Shown: positions 22,013 through 34,199 of the stretch, one piece after another | Layout: the number at the start of each line of letters is the position of its first letter | How positions within the stretch are numbered: the stretch's first letter is position 1 | Origin: Casuarina equisetifolia | Taxonomy: Eukaryota; Streptophyta; Magnoliopsida; Fagales; Casuarinaceae | DNA: 64,000 bases | Direction of reading: 5' to 3' | Assembly (NCBI GenBank): GCA_028551475.1 | Contig: CM052358.1 | Location: forward strand, 684,501-748,500 | Translations under genes and position numbers: made by a program | Notes under the pieces: generated by a model | Seen by the model: only the letters and a program-made list of their open reading frames with translations | What the model was told of the DNA's origin: nothing | Databases searched by the model: none

Positions 22013-25000
22013 TTAATAACTCACAATTTGAGCTCTAATTTTCCCTCCGTAGCCATAATACTTCAACAGCCCTTCGTCTAGCCGCCAATTCTCTTTCACT
22101 TTCACTTCAACCTGTTCAGACATAGTTGTCTTAAGGTGAATAGTTTCCTAGCAGAAACAAAAGTTGCTTGAAAATAATGCAGCCCACAGATTACCAATAG
22201 TAGCACAAAGTTCATGAGTCACCAAAACCAAATAACTAATCGTTTTAGTGTCTGCACCTCAAGATAGACCTTCTTCTGTAAGAAATCTTCAATGTCGAGC
22301 CGTGCAGCTGTTGCAAGTAGTTTCAAAGCCTCCCCTTCCTATAGTGTTTGACACAAAATCAGATGAACATATCAAACAAAAACAGTGTTTCAAGTTAAAA
22401 AATTTATATTTCAGGTAGAAACTAAAACTCTTCCATGCAAATATTTGTCCTTGTTGCAAGCACTGGGTGTACTTCGACCATTTAAAAAGTTCATTAGCCA
22501 CTGCTAGATTAATTCCAGGACATATTTACAACATCTTTTCCCCTTAACTCACGGTAAAAGCCGGAATCTCCTAGATAAAAACAACTCTACCAGAACCTCA
22601 TTCATCACTTAGCAATTGAAATACAATTCCAAGGGTCAACCATTGATGGAAGAGACGAAAGGACATGACATCTTTAGCTTCCTCTGAAATGCTACTGAAT
22701 TCCATGCTATCCTACTTATCATCCTTCTGCTCTACTTATATGCTTATGAACGCCCATGCCATATAACCATCACATCAAGATAATCTCTGGCTCAAATGGC
22801 ATTTTCCATACATGCTGAAATCATGATCTCTAGACCTACTGGGTGCATGGAACTTACCATAAGAAAAGAAGAGAAAAAAAGAAAAAGAAAAAGAGAGTAA
22901 ATTCATAATTTAAGTGTATTCACTTTTACAATGAGAATAATCTTATGTGAATTTTTTTCAATGAAAACTTCCACTTGAATAAAATCTTTTGCAGTTGGTG
23001 TAGCTTTATAGCTCACCACATTCACCTAGAAGATTTCAAATTAAGCACCAAAGAAAAGGAAAATCGGTTAGCCCAAAGTATCTTAAAAAGATAAAAAGTA
23101 AGAGGAACTGAAATCAATAGTTTTTTTTTTTTTCCCCTCCCCTTTCTTCGCTTTTCTCTTTTTTGTGGGGGAGAAATGTTGCATCACAAGCCAATTATGA
23201 TCTTTCTAATCAGTACCTGACATGCGTAAGGAACTTCATTTCGGTATTGCATAAAGATCTTTTCTCTCACAATTTCAGATATAAAGAATCTCTATGGGTG
23301 CTCACTGACAATATCCTAAGAATTCAAGTGCAACAAGGTAAGAAACCATATATAAGAAACAAATAACTCTAAAATAGAAAAGTGGGGGGAGGAGGGGGTG
23401 GGGCGCGCGCGCGCCCACGAGAGAGAGAGAGAGAGAGAGAGAAGACTTCATAAAATTGCAAGACCTCATTTAAAGACGAAGGAAATCTTAAGGGACAAAA
23501 AATGAATCAATTTTGGTAAATGGGATAGGCAACTTAAGCTGAACTACCCCAAAAGATTAAAAAAACTAGCAGACACAATGTTTCTCGGTGCATTAGGCCA
23601 AAGATGCCCATCTTAGAACGAAATTCCTTCACACTAGATCAATTTGAAATATACATAAATTATGATCCTAGATTTTTTTTAATTAATCCGAGACAAAGCG
23701 TTGCATCTCGCCTGAACTTACATCTTTGCTGGCATGTGTATCACATCTCGTCAAGGAGATTAAGAATCAAGTCCTCAAGGCTTTCCGCCATTCTTAAATG
23801 AGAGCACAATCGGGCAGCAATAGTGTGTGTTTATTACAAGCCTATCAGCCGTGGACAAGAACAAATGGTGAAAAGCATTATCATACAAACTTAAGTTTCC
23901 AACTGACCAGAACCTAGGCATGAGATTTCTTGGCATCAGGGTAATGTATGCTATTTCCAAACTCTGTTGAACCCCACTTTAGCTTTGAATCATATTGAAA
24001 ATTTGGGTGTCAACCAGAACCAAAAACTTGAAATGGATATTAGGATCAAGATACTCCTATTTTGTTCTATTTTCCAGTATTTTAGCAAAGGAATGTCACT
24101 CACAGAATCAAACCAAAAACTTGACAAAGACATTCTTTATCCTGGATTAATTCCTGTATTTCATGCCCATTGAATCAAATCTGACTATAATTATAGATTA
24201 AAACTATGAAATAACCATACCATTACAACTCATAAACAGTCATATTAAAAGAAAGCGACCCATGGAAAAATCAAATTTCTACATGCCTTTGGATAGTAAG
24301 GTGGACCAACAGGAAGTTTTGATAGTATCCAGTCCTTGATATCTTCCACTCCATGACTATATTTTGCACTCACAGGTATAACCTCATCTACAGCCATAAA
24401 TTTCTCAAACCACTGCAAAGAATATAAAATTTTAAACTAGGATAAGAACTTACTCATTCTTAAAAATGAATATACTTATATAGGACAAAGAAATAATCAA
24501 CAGAGTTCTGACCTCCAGCTTCTTTGCAATTTCACCTCGTTTGATTAGGTCTTTCTTATTCATAACCAACAAAGTGGGTGGCTTATCTTCGAGGTCTCCT
24601 ACACCTTCTTCCAAAACTTCATCAATCTAGAAATAGGGAAATGATTTAAGGACAGAACAAATATTTTTCATTAGTAATCAGCAACCAAAGAATCAGACTT
24701 TTTGGGGCACTTTACATGCATCAACAAGAACAAGTACACAGTCTGCATTGATGGCAGCACGTCGAACATTCTTCATCATCATAGTGTCCAACTTGTGCAT
24801 TTTCTTCTCAATAACACCAGGTGTGTCATAAAGAACCATCTGTAAGCAAACCCTTAGTTCAGATGTACGAGGGCCAGAATAAATGAAAATATATAGAGTC
24901 AGGAATTTGTCAGCAGTGCTTGCAGAGTTCTAAAGCAGCCCACATGATAGCATGTATAAGCTGAATGGGTGCAATTTAACTGTAAACGAGATATTGGAAT

Positions 25001-26771
25001 TCCACAATATGATAAAGAAAGAGTCCTTTATTAAACATTTATGCAGCCTAATTAAAAAATATTCTTTCTTCATTTGTCCCATATTATTGCCATCAACACA
25101 AACACTTGGTTGATATGAATGAAAGGCTAGCCAACAAAAGTCCTTCAATGAGACAATCTAAAGTCAGTATATCTTCATTCATGAAAATTGGATTTTCTTT
25201 TTTCCAATTTATGATGGAGATGAAGCTGCTCTGGTAACAAAAATCATATTTTATTACTAAATATAACATGTTCATCTTGTCACTAGCACAATAATCAGAA
25301 AACAGAATCAAATTAAATTTCAATCTTATTCTAAAGAAGCCTCGTCCCAAATATAAGGCCATCCATTAGATCATAAAAGAAAACTGACTGCTTGAAGGAT
25401 TTGAGACTATTAGAAGAAAGCAAAATCTTAGAAAACAGAAACATTGCCACGCTAATCAACAGAATGCATAGCCCAAGCACCTCAAACTTAATGTAGCCTT
25501 TTTATCTCAGATATTTTATGCCACAAAAGGACTTCTAAGTTTTAACAGATAATTGGAAACAATTACAAGAATTAGAAATAAATAAATAAAGTCAAACCTG
25601 ATACTTTGGACCAGAGCATATACCAAGAATTCAGTGCCTCGTAGTTTGAGGATTATCTGTCACGATTGACAGTTTTTGGCCTATGATCTGGTTAGTTAGT
25701 GTACTCTTTCCAACATTTCGCTTGCCAAGTACAGCCACATAACCTACATTTGATTCATCACAATTCAGAACCACTGGAAGAACAAGCCATGAAGCTCTAA
25801 AAATAGAAAGAATTCAAAGCGTGAACCACAAGTAACAAGATGAGAGGGAAATGAACTCTGCAATGGAAAACATTAATTTTTTTTTTTTTTTTTTTTTGAG
25901 ATCATGCCTCAGTTTTGTAAAGCTGGTTATTTGATTGATAAACTCCTTTAAAGGATATGTTTGTTAAAAACACTAGCTTTTGAGCATTTTCATCCACCTG
26001 AGCTACACCTCGTGTTTCACAAAAATGCAAAAGTGCGAAAAGCATAATTTCCTTTACAAACTGGCATAGGGGTAACCGCAGCATTGGGTTTTCTCTTCAA
26101 AATTAAAGAGAACTCATATGTTAACTTGCTTGAATTTCAAGTTGCTAACTGAAAGTAATAAGACTATGTAAAGAAGTCCACATAGATGATTATTAAGAAA
26201 TCTACTTCAAAAGGAACCTCTCATGCCAATTTTAAAGAAGCAGAAGTTCAAAACCTTCTAGCTATCACATTTCTTAATTCTTCATCCAAAATTCCGGACG
26301 CCTAAAATCACGAAAAGAAGGAAACAAAACTAAAACACAGGATAATAAAAAGCAGAGACCAACCGCTACGATGGTTGGGGTCTAGGAGTATTCCTGCTCT
26401 TCCATTTCATTGTCGTAGAGCAAGGCCGTGTTCCTGTCAGGCTTGCCACTCAGAGACAATAACGCAGACTCGTCCTCCGAATATGAGCTCGTCTCCGCTT
26501 CCTCTTCAGAATCATATTTTTCCCCGTGCAAGACAAGACTCGGGTGGTTGTTCCCGTCCCTGGAATTGCAACGGGCTTGGAAGTGGAAATGGGTTCGCCC
26601 AAGTTTGTTCGTAGGGGAACGGCGAAAAGGAATTTGAGTACTGAGTGGAGCGGCGAGGAGCTTATCGACATGGGTATACTGGGTAACCACAGGCTTATCT
26701 CCGTGAAGGGTTGGATATGTGTGCAGAGCTAGCTCCATTTTCGGAGCACTGCAGGAACCGTTGGCACCCAT
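22013..26771 (-). pseudogene. Era-type GTPase pseudogene (copy 2)
   Basis: All nine exons are present in order, but several lesions block it. One base is lost just before the exon 1 donor, giving TAG at about 26392. An Arg codon in exon 2 has become TGA (25631-25633). A Glu codon in exon 6 has become TAG (23292-23294). The P-loop reads GKRNVGKST instead of GMPNVGKST and the KH loop reads VKEG instead of GREG. Donors of exons 3 and 7 are weakened (GTCTGA, GTGAAT). The normal stop is lost and the frame runs four codons on. Exon 1 keeps the longer N-terminus [16 protein letters not shown], probably the ancestral start. The GC donor of intron 5 is kept. Confidence 0.9.
23403..23442. repeat. GC and GA dinucleotide runs in Era copy 2 intron 5
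   Basis: GCGCGCGCGCGCCC followed by a (GA)n run sits where copy 1 has a short A-rich tract (about 4040-4070). It is specific to copy 2. Confidence 0.9.
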
Positions 26772-26896
26772 GCATCTTTCCGCTGCTTGTTCTATCTACA
26801 GAACTAGTTCTAAATACGCCGCCGCTTTAAGATTCTAGAAGAAGATTTCAACCTCGAAATTCTCCTCGAATTACAATTTAAAAAATGTAATTGAAA

Positions 26897-27465
26897 TACC
26901 AGGAATTTTGCTTGTTTCCGGAAGGCCGCCGGCGAACACTTCGTCCTCATCATGACATTCGAGCCACCGGAACACACAGCTCTTCTTCCTCCAATGCACA
27001 TTTGCTGCCTTCTCCTTCAACTTCACTCCTCTTCTCCTCCCCCTGCATCAGTTCAGCCACGCCTCCAAACGGTTCGCCAAAAAATGCCTCTAAACTTTAA
27101 TAACCCCTCGTCTTCAACTTAGCTCTTTTCGTCTTTCAGGAAACCCCCATCCGTATCCCCAACAGACCTCGCCAAATTCTCAACCCCCATCCGTATGCCT
27201 CTAAACTGCATCGACGCTCTCGATCGAACACAAGCACGCTTTCACCTTCAGCGGGGGCGTTGAACCTAGTCGAGTTGAAGATCATCCTCCCTAACTCGTT
27301 TGGCTCGGAGACTCGGCAGAGGAGGTCACACGACTTCCTGAAGCAGAGGCCGGGAGCTCCCATGAGGGAATGTCCGGAAGGGCAAGGAAAGATTAGTGGC
27401 CGTGGATGCTGAGTTTGCAGGATTTGGGGATGATTTGAACGAGCTTGAGATCAACGGCATGAAGT
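26897..27465 (-). pseudogene. Putative plastid-protein gene remnant (copy B)
   Basis: On the minus strand an ATG at 27460 opens a Ser/Thr-rich leader, MPLISSSFKSSPNPANSAS then LSLPFRTFPHGSS, typical in composition of a plastid transit peptide. A TGA interrupts at 27326-27328. The following sequence matches copy A but lacks some of it near 27180-27230, where a short stretch is repeated or rearranged. The end reads WLECHDEDEVFAGG then LPETSKIPG. The family is unknown to me. Because copy A has AGG at the start codon and copy B has a stop, neither can make the full protein. Confidence 0.5.
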
Positions 27466-27889
27466 GAGCTCGTTGTAAATAATAGATTCACCTTGGTCTA
27501 TAAATGATGTATGAATTAAGTCTGCGAATAATACGTAGAAATAGAATCAAAAACCAAAAGGATGCCTTTCCCACTCTGATTTTTCCGACCAAACTCCGGT
27601 CATCTTCTACAGCCATACTGTTGAGCTAGTTGGTGCGACCTGGAGAGGACAATTAGCGTTTGATTTTGCTTTGGTTGGAAACCGTTTTCTTGAAAACCAA
27701 ATTATCTCATTCAAACATTACAAAAGAGGAAATATAACTTTCATTTCACCGATCGGGACCCGTGGAAAAGAATTTCTAATACACAATCATTATAAAGATA
27801 TTACAACAAGAGGTTAACAAAAAAAAAATTGAAAATACAAAAAACTACTAAAATACTTCACAGCAATCAATATCTAACTCCACTGCAAT

Positions 27890-28430
27890 CCCGCCGGCAT
27901 TACAACTGTATCTCGTACTCATGAATATCTATTACCACTGCTCTGTCACCGCTACCATCTTCTCGCTACACGGTGATGCGCCTAAGCGCTTGAGAGCCGG
28001 TTTGAGGGCGTGGGCTGGGATTTTGTTGTAATAACCCTTTAGCGCGATTGTATTTCTCCTGAATTGATTTGAAAATTTGTCGAATCCAGCCACATGATAA
28101 GTTTACGAACTGCAATGAGCATAAGCACAAAAGGAACGTCCCAACATTAGGAACATAAATTAATATTAACAGAGAAAATGCTAAGACACCTGGTACGTCA
28201 CAAATCAGCTTCGCCATCGGAAGGTAACTAGCATTTGGAGTTACACGGGTCATCAATTTTTGGTGTAAACATAAAAGGCTAAAGTAAAAAGTAACATGAA
28301 TATTCCTTGTTTTTCCACAAAAGAACTGCCTGAATTTTGATAATTCATTTCAACAATTCCAAGGAACATCAGAGTGAGAATTCTAACAACATGTTCTCTG
28401 TTTGCTCCCACAATTGTTTGCTCCCTGAAC
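27890..28430 (-). pseudogene. Membrane-protein exon, copy B
   Basis: It matches 18027-18585. A T-run of five instead of six near 28257-28262 shifts the frame in the second hydrophobic segment, and the C-terminal part leaves frame near 27966. What remains open reads TPNASYLPMAKLICDVPGV and a hydrophobic stretch. Confidence 0.75.
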
Positions 28431-28459
28431 AATAAGAAATTGAAATTTTAGTATTGTAC

Positions 28460-30198
28460 ATGATAACCGTCTTTATTGTTGTGTCGGTTCATAATGATTT
28501 TTATAGATTCTTAGGACTTGAGAATCAGTTTGACGACGTGAGCTGAGAATTTGCGTCTATTATTCATAATGTTTGAAGAAAGATTTTGTATTTTAGACAG
28601 AAACTGAAACTTTTCTATCAAAATAATTCAACCATTTAAAAAGTTCAAAAACATACTTACAATAATTTTTTTTTCTTTAACTGATGGTGAAAACTTGAAA
28701 CTACAATTTTGGTACCATTGGCATCCGTATTATTCGCGTATCATTGGTATTCGTACTGTACTATTCACACTTGGAGTGGGCATACCACCGGGAAAAGGCG
28801 GGAAATAAGCGAGTGGATGAGTTGTGGTAAGCCAATACCAATCAGCCCTTTAACGTCACTGTGTACGGTATAGTCTTTCTCTCTTTTTTTTGAAGAAATT
28901 ACATTCCGTAGTGTTTAATTGCCTTAAGTCTTTATTTGTCTTTCGGGGAATATAACTACTCAAAGGGGTGTTTAAGGAGAAGATCCACCATAGTTTCATA
29001 GAGGAAGAAGAAAAGGAGTTTTCAGTGCTTGATACCATTTAAGTCCAACAAGTAGGAAGACAATTTCGAGCTTTTGGTAAGCTCTCTCTTCTCGGCATTT
29101 CTTAGCTTTTCTCTCTCTCTCTCTCGGGCATTTTGTGTTTCAGAGAATTTGACCACTCAAATATCTCTCTCTCTCTCTCAGGCATTTTGTCTTTCAGAGG
29201 ATTTGACCACTCAAAGAGGTGGTTTGATACGAGATCTACCATAGTTGTAGATGAACCAACAAAAAGAGAAGGAATTCTCAACGCTTGGCATCTCTTAAGT
29301 TTCATCCAAGAATCCGATAAAGAGAGAATTTTACCGCTTGGTATTTCCTTCGTTCTCTCCTCCTTAAGAATTTATTTCTCAAAATGGTGAATCTTATATT
29401 TCCTCCACGAAGTACCTTACCGAAGTGCTTTTGAGGATGCGGGTACCTTAACATTGGTGAAGTTTAAGAGTGAAAAAACTCTTTAATTCGTAGTCAACTC
29501 AAATTAGCTCTCTTCTTGTACTTCTCCATCCATTTATAAACTTAACGAAAGGGTTAAAAAATATAAACAGAACAAGATAACCGTCTTTATTGTTGTGTCG
29601 GTTCATAATGATTTTTATAGATTCTTAGGGTTGGATTCTTCTTTTGTATCCTATGTGTTTCTTTTTTACTCATTTTATATATTTTCCTTTTCATTCTGTG
29701 TGTCAGACCACAAACATTAGGTGTAGAAAAGATTTTATTGGAAAGAGTTCTTTATATTCGTAGCGTACAATTTTAAAAAATTTATTGTTAACCAACCAGT
29801 GCTCAAATCCGATAAGTTATCAGTTGAAGGAAGTGGTAAATAAATTTTTATTGTTTCTGTAGGATCCCATTTTCTTCCTTTGAATTTGTCCTGGAAGATA
29901 AGATCTGCTGTCAAAGGAATTAGAGATTTGACATGCATCTACGGCCATTGTTATTGTCATCCATGGCTGTCCGCTATAGTGTTTGGGAGATAAATTGGGT
30001 CCTTAGAAAGCAACACAAACTGAGTTATTCCTGATTTTCTTTCTCACTAATACTTTCTTAGACTGCATCAGACAAGTTCAGAAAGAGTATGATGAAATGA
30101 GATTAGTATAATGAAAAAAAAAAATAGATTTGGTATATTATGTGATACTTAAAAAAAGGGTGGCACTTAACATTGCTATTCATAAAACAAGAGACAAG
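28460..30198. other. Gene-free stretch with short direct repeats
   Basis: A block of about 55 bp (GATAACCGTCTTTATTGTTG...) occurs at 28461-28516 and 29577-29632. A second pair, built on CTCTCTCTCTC then GGCATTTTGTNTTTCAGAG and TTTGACCACTCAAA, lies at 29110-29160 and 29167-29216. No coding family is seen. The paired 55-bp blocks about 1.1 kb apart could mark the ends of a decayed insertion. Confidence 0.5.
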
Positions 30199-32760
30199 AA
30201 AGTTCTATGGACATATATCTCATATTTAGAGTGCAAAGGAGGTAGACAACCATTTTTCTTGTCTCTTTGATATGTTTAATATGTTGTATAACAATTGAAT
30301 TGAGCTGCTACGCCATGGATGTGATGTAGTTTTACCTTTATTTAATAACATCCTAGATCTGTTCTGACTTTCTTGTATAGATCTAATCTACATCATGTTT
30401 GTCAAGAAATGTTGTGTATTGAATCGTGTGTTATGATAATTGGTTCCTCTTGTGCTTTTCTTTGAGCTTTTCTTGTCTTTATCTTTGAATTGATCTTGTT
30501 TAGCTTCATATGGTATAGTAATTCATGTGATCCATTTCAGGTAGGAAAAAAAGCGTTAACATGACTAAACAAAAAGATCTAGTTTGGCGTCATGCAAAGG
30601 ACTTAGAAAATGGTCGTTTTCGGTGCAATTTTTGTGGAAAAGACTTTCCTGGTGGTGCCTCAAGAATTAAGTATCATTTATCTGGGACTAGAGGTTTAGG
30701 TATAGAAATTTGTGAAAAAGTGTCGGAAGAAACTCAGCTTGAAGCACGTCAATTGATTGGCAATCCCCCTAAGAGAGCTAAAACTAGGGCAACATCAACT
30801 AGTGTTCTTGAGCTCCTTGGCATTGCAAATGCTAAATTCTAAGAGAATTGATAAGAGTGAAGTGGATATCCTATATGCCAAGTACATAATCACAAACAAG
30901 GTTTTATTTGATATTACTAGATCAACCATTTTTACTAACTTTGTAAATGGTGTTGCTAAATATGGTTCTGCTTATGAACTACCAAGTTCTTCAATTCTCA
31001 AATTAGAGTTGATACCACACATCAAAAAAGAGGTTGATCAGTATGTTCAGAATGCCATTACATCTTCAATTGAAAGAGGTTATACCTTGTACTATTCTCA
31101 TGATTTATCATCTATGTTTGCATATACACCAAATGGAGTGGTGTGCTTGGGTTCAACTTCCTCAAAGAGACAGGATGAAGTAAAATTTATTCATTCTGTT
31201 ATAAAGAAAATTGGGGCTAGAAGTGTTGTACAGCTTATCTATCATCCTGGATCGGGTTTAGAAAAGAGTATACTTTCCCAAAGGATTTCTTCCATTTTTG
31301 AGGGACCATGTCTCATGCATCACGCTGAAGACATGTTATTGCGTACATGTAGAGGAATTTTGGTGCAAAATATACTGTCTTTAGCAATCATGATTGATCA
31401 TTTTATTTGCAAATACAAAATCAATGTGGAAGTGCCTTCTAAATGGGGGGATTATGGGGGTCTTCATAAGCTCGCATCACCCTTGAGTAGTGAGAGGTAT
31501 TGGTGGGGCATTCCTAAACTCGCATCACTTTTGGAAGTTGAAAGTAAATTGCGAGATTTGCAAGATCCTATTGAAACATTGTCCAAGGAAAGATGGAATC
31601 TACTAAAGATTGAGGAGAAAAAATTTCGTAAATATGCAAAATATATTGATTTTCTGATTAGTTGTAAAGAATTTTGGTGTCAAGGAAAATTAGTAGCAAG
31701 CATTCTACAACCAATAGTTGAAGCTCTTAACCTGGCAGTCGATAATGGCACATCACCTGGACAATTATATGAGGCACTATTGAAGGTAAAAGATGCAGCA
31801 GGGAACTGTGGTGAAGATGGGCATGGTAATGCTATCCGTATCGGAGTTTTGTCTTTGGTGTTAGCAAGACTAAATACACAAATTGATAGTAGCCCACTGT
31901 ATGCTTTTGCTGCCTTTTTAAATCCTATTTACATGCGTAAAAAGGAACTAAAGGCAGATGAGAACATGATAGAAGCTATAGATTATGTTATGAATAATGT
32001 AGTTGGGGGAATGAGAAAGATATTTTCATGAACCAAATCAAACTATAACTTCAGATATTGTCAGAGATGCCCTCTGATGAAGCCATGACAAAGTCTGAAG
32101 CATCTGGAGCTCGTGAGTATTATTACACTTACTTCATTCTTTTTTTTGGAAATTAAGATATTCATTTTATTCATTTAAATGGTGTAGGAGAATGGTGGGA
32201 CCGTTACGGAAATGATCTTGACGTATTGAAAAATTATGCCCTTCGAATCTTGAACCAACCTTGTAGTTCTTCATTTTTCCTGCAATTTGGGTTGCTTGGT
32301 CGGTTGCTTGGGGGATCTCGTGATGAGCGAAAACTTGCAATGAATACAATGTTGATGGAAAGATATAAATTTCCAGAAACACAAATGTTAGAGTCAACTG
32401 TTTCTGGCGAACAGTATGAAGAAGAAAAGTATAAACTCTGTATTTCTTGGTTTGAAAAGAATTTCTTTGAAATAAGGGATGATCGAACTTGTGATTGGTT
32501 GATGTACAACTGGATTGGCTTCAAGGAAGATGAAGATGAAGATGAAGATGAAGATGAAGATGAAGATGGAGATGGAGATGAAGATGATGAACATGTAATA
32601 CGGTGGAGGAGAGAAAATGACACAAACCCCTTGTTATACTAAGAATAGAGTTGTGAAACAATATATCATGCATTTCATGTTTCTTAATTCTGTCTTGATT
32701 TATATATGCATAAATGGTTCAATTTTTTATAAGTTTATCTTAAGAATAAAAAAATCAATT
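30199..32760 (+). mobile_element. Decayed hAT-type element with BED zinc finger and C-terminal dimerisation region
   Basis: The first exon (ATG at 30561) encodes a BED-type finger, with CNFCGKDF and a spaced His (KYHLSGTRG). The frame breaks near 30835 and continues (30841-32031) in sequence resembling the DUF659-type middle region of plant hAT proteins (YGSAYELPSS, HAEDMLLR). A stop near 32030 and a possible intron (donor GTGAGT at about 32114, acceptor before 32187) lead to a last part, EWWDRYGNDLDVLKNYALRI then LNQPCSSS, typical of the hAT C-terminal dimerisation domain. It ends in a run of Asp/Glu encoded by GATGAA repeats (about 32526-32585). Terminal inverted repeats and an 8-bp target duplication were not found. 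It is probably inactive; domestication is unlikely because the frames are broken. Confidence 0.75.
32526..32590 (+). repeat. GATGAA hexanucleotide repeat
   Basis: Perfect then slightly altered GATGAA units encode the acidic tail of the hAT-like protein. Confidence 0.9.
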
Positions 32761-33069
32761 TTGTTATATGATAACAGGGCCGAAGTTTAAGTACATCCCT
32801 TCACCTGTCGACAAAGAAACTCTCTGTACTACCACCATACTCCAAGTAAAGGAGTGTCTTAAAAAAAAAAAATTATATCTTATATTGCTTAAGTTTGTCC
32901 TACTATATAAATATCCTTTGTACACCGAAAAACTGCCCTCCCTCTTACAAGCTACATTCAAGGAAGAAATGAGCTCATAAGAGTTACGGGTACATAAAAC
33001 TATTGAATCCTAAAGAGAGCTTGTGTGCACATTATAGGCCCTAGATGTGCTCTAGAATTTTTGGCATCA

Positions 33070-33605
33070 AGTGACCAACTGTTTCAGTAATTTGACCATT
33101 TTAAGATTTGCGAAATATAGATACACCTCCATGAGCTTTGACAACGTTATTGATTAATTCCATAATGAGTACTGCTCGAATGGTCCTATTTTTCCTTCAT
33201 GGCAAGAAGGGGCTAAAAGATCTACTACTTTAATTCCTATTTCAAAAATAAATAATTTTGTATCTAGCAATATAAATGCAAGTACCGATACATGGATATG
33301 AGATGTTGTGTGAGTGTTTGTAGGATTCAAATTATCAACAAGTTCCCCACATACGTTAAAAATTCTTATCAAAATCACTTGAATGACCAGAACACTTAAG
33401 GAAGCTCGTATGTCAATCACTTCTATATCTCTTGTTAAATTATCTATAACACTCATAATTACAACTTTAATGCAGTTATTTTCCAGTAATTGTTGTACTT
33501 CACAAATCACAATAATTTGTTGACTAGCATTATCCCGACCCTTAACTACTAAGGTATTGTAAACATTAGGCATTTTGTTGGGAAAAAACTACATTCAATA
33601 TTAGA
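33070..33605 (-). pseudogene. Plastid atpB fragment in nuclear DNA (NUPT)
   Basis: The minus strand reads [20 protein letters not shown], then [39 protein letters not shown] and [17 protein letters not shown]. This is the N-terminal third of the plastid ATP synthase beta subunit and not the mitochondrial form. The similarity continues in another frame as [18 protein letters not shown] near 33100-33165. The stretch that would encode the Gly-rich nucleotide-binding loop is missing at about 33170, apparently by a short deletion. Many substitutions, largely C to T or G to A, show it is an old insert under no constraint. It lies between the hAT and second Copia remnants. Confidence 0.88.
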
Positions 33606-34190
33606 CCAATGATTTGAGCATACACTATTTTATCACTTTTAAGAGATAAAAGCATTTCTTTACATACACTATTTGATTAATTTAAGAATCTCTGTACATT
33701 GTGAAGCAAAGAAACACAACTTGATTGTAGCAAATGCTAAAAGAAAAAAGAAAAAAAAAAAAAAAAGAAAGTATAGTATTTACTAATCTATATCATCCCC
33801 ACTGACAATGTAAAAAAGTATAATATGTAAAAATTGAAAGAAACCTTCACCAAAGCAGAGGCAAAATTGCGCGTCCCCAAATTGCAGAGAGCACGCTGAA
33901 CTCTCGTCTATCGATTGCGCAAATGGGAAGGATCATGAAGCTTAGGTTCGTCAAGTGTTTTTGTAATAATTATTGGTAGGTTACTTCTTGCTTTGGATTT
34001 AATTTCTTGTATAAGCGGGATCAGTTGTTGATTTGTGTCCGTACAGTTCTGAAACATGTTCTGGTTCTCTGTATGTGTTTGTATCACAACAGTTTTTGCT
34101 TTCGAACTAAATAGTAAATGTTTCAATTCAATCGTGTTTAATTGATGAATATTTTTGTTCCGAGTTAGCTTGACAACGCAACTCAACGTG
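33606..34190. other. Unassigned AT-rich sequence
   Basis: Nothing recognised. An A-rich stretch lies near 33740-33770. The second half may belong to the 5' end of the Copia remnant that follows. Confidence 0.35.
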
Positions 34191-34199
34191 ATTCTGATT

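Larger units (their letters stand above)
21565..28460. repeat. Segmental duplication copy 2
   Basis: Collinear with copy 1 at 2205-18615 but lacking the coiled-coil remnants, the small terminal exon and the Copia insertion. The Era part aligns throughout. At 26894-26898 the sequence jumps to the equivalent of 11637. Confidence 0.8.

Noticed and set aside
30561..32640. A domesticated, working hAT-derived gene
   Set aside because: A frame break near 30835 and a stop near 32030 need at least two corrections; decay is the simpler reading.
33154..33573. A functional nuclear ATP synthase beta gene
   Set aside because: Only the N-terminal third is present, the Gly-rich nucleotide-binding loop is missing and the frame breaks; a plastid DNA insert explains it.
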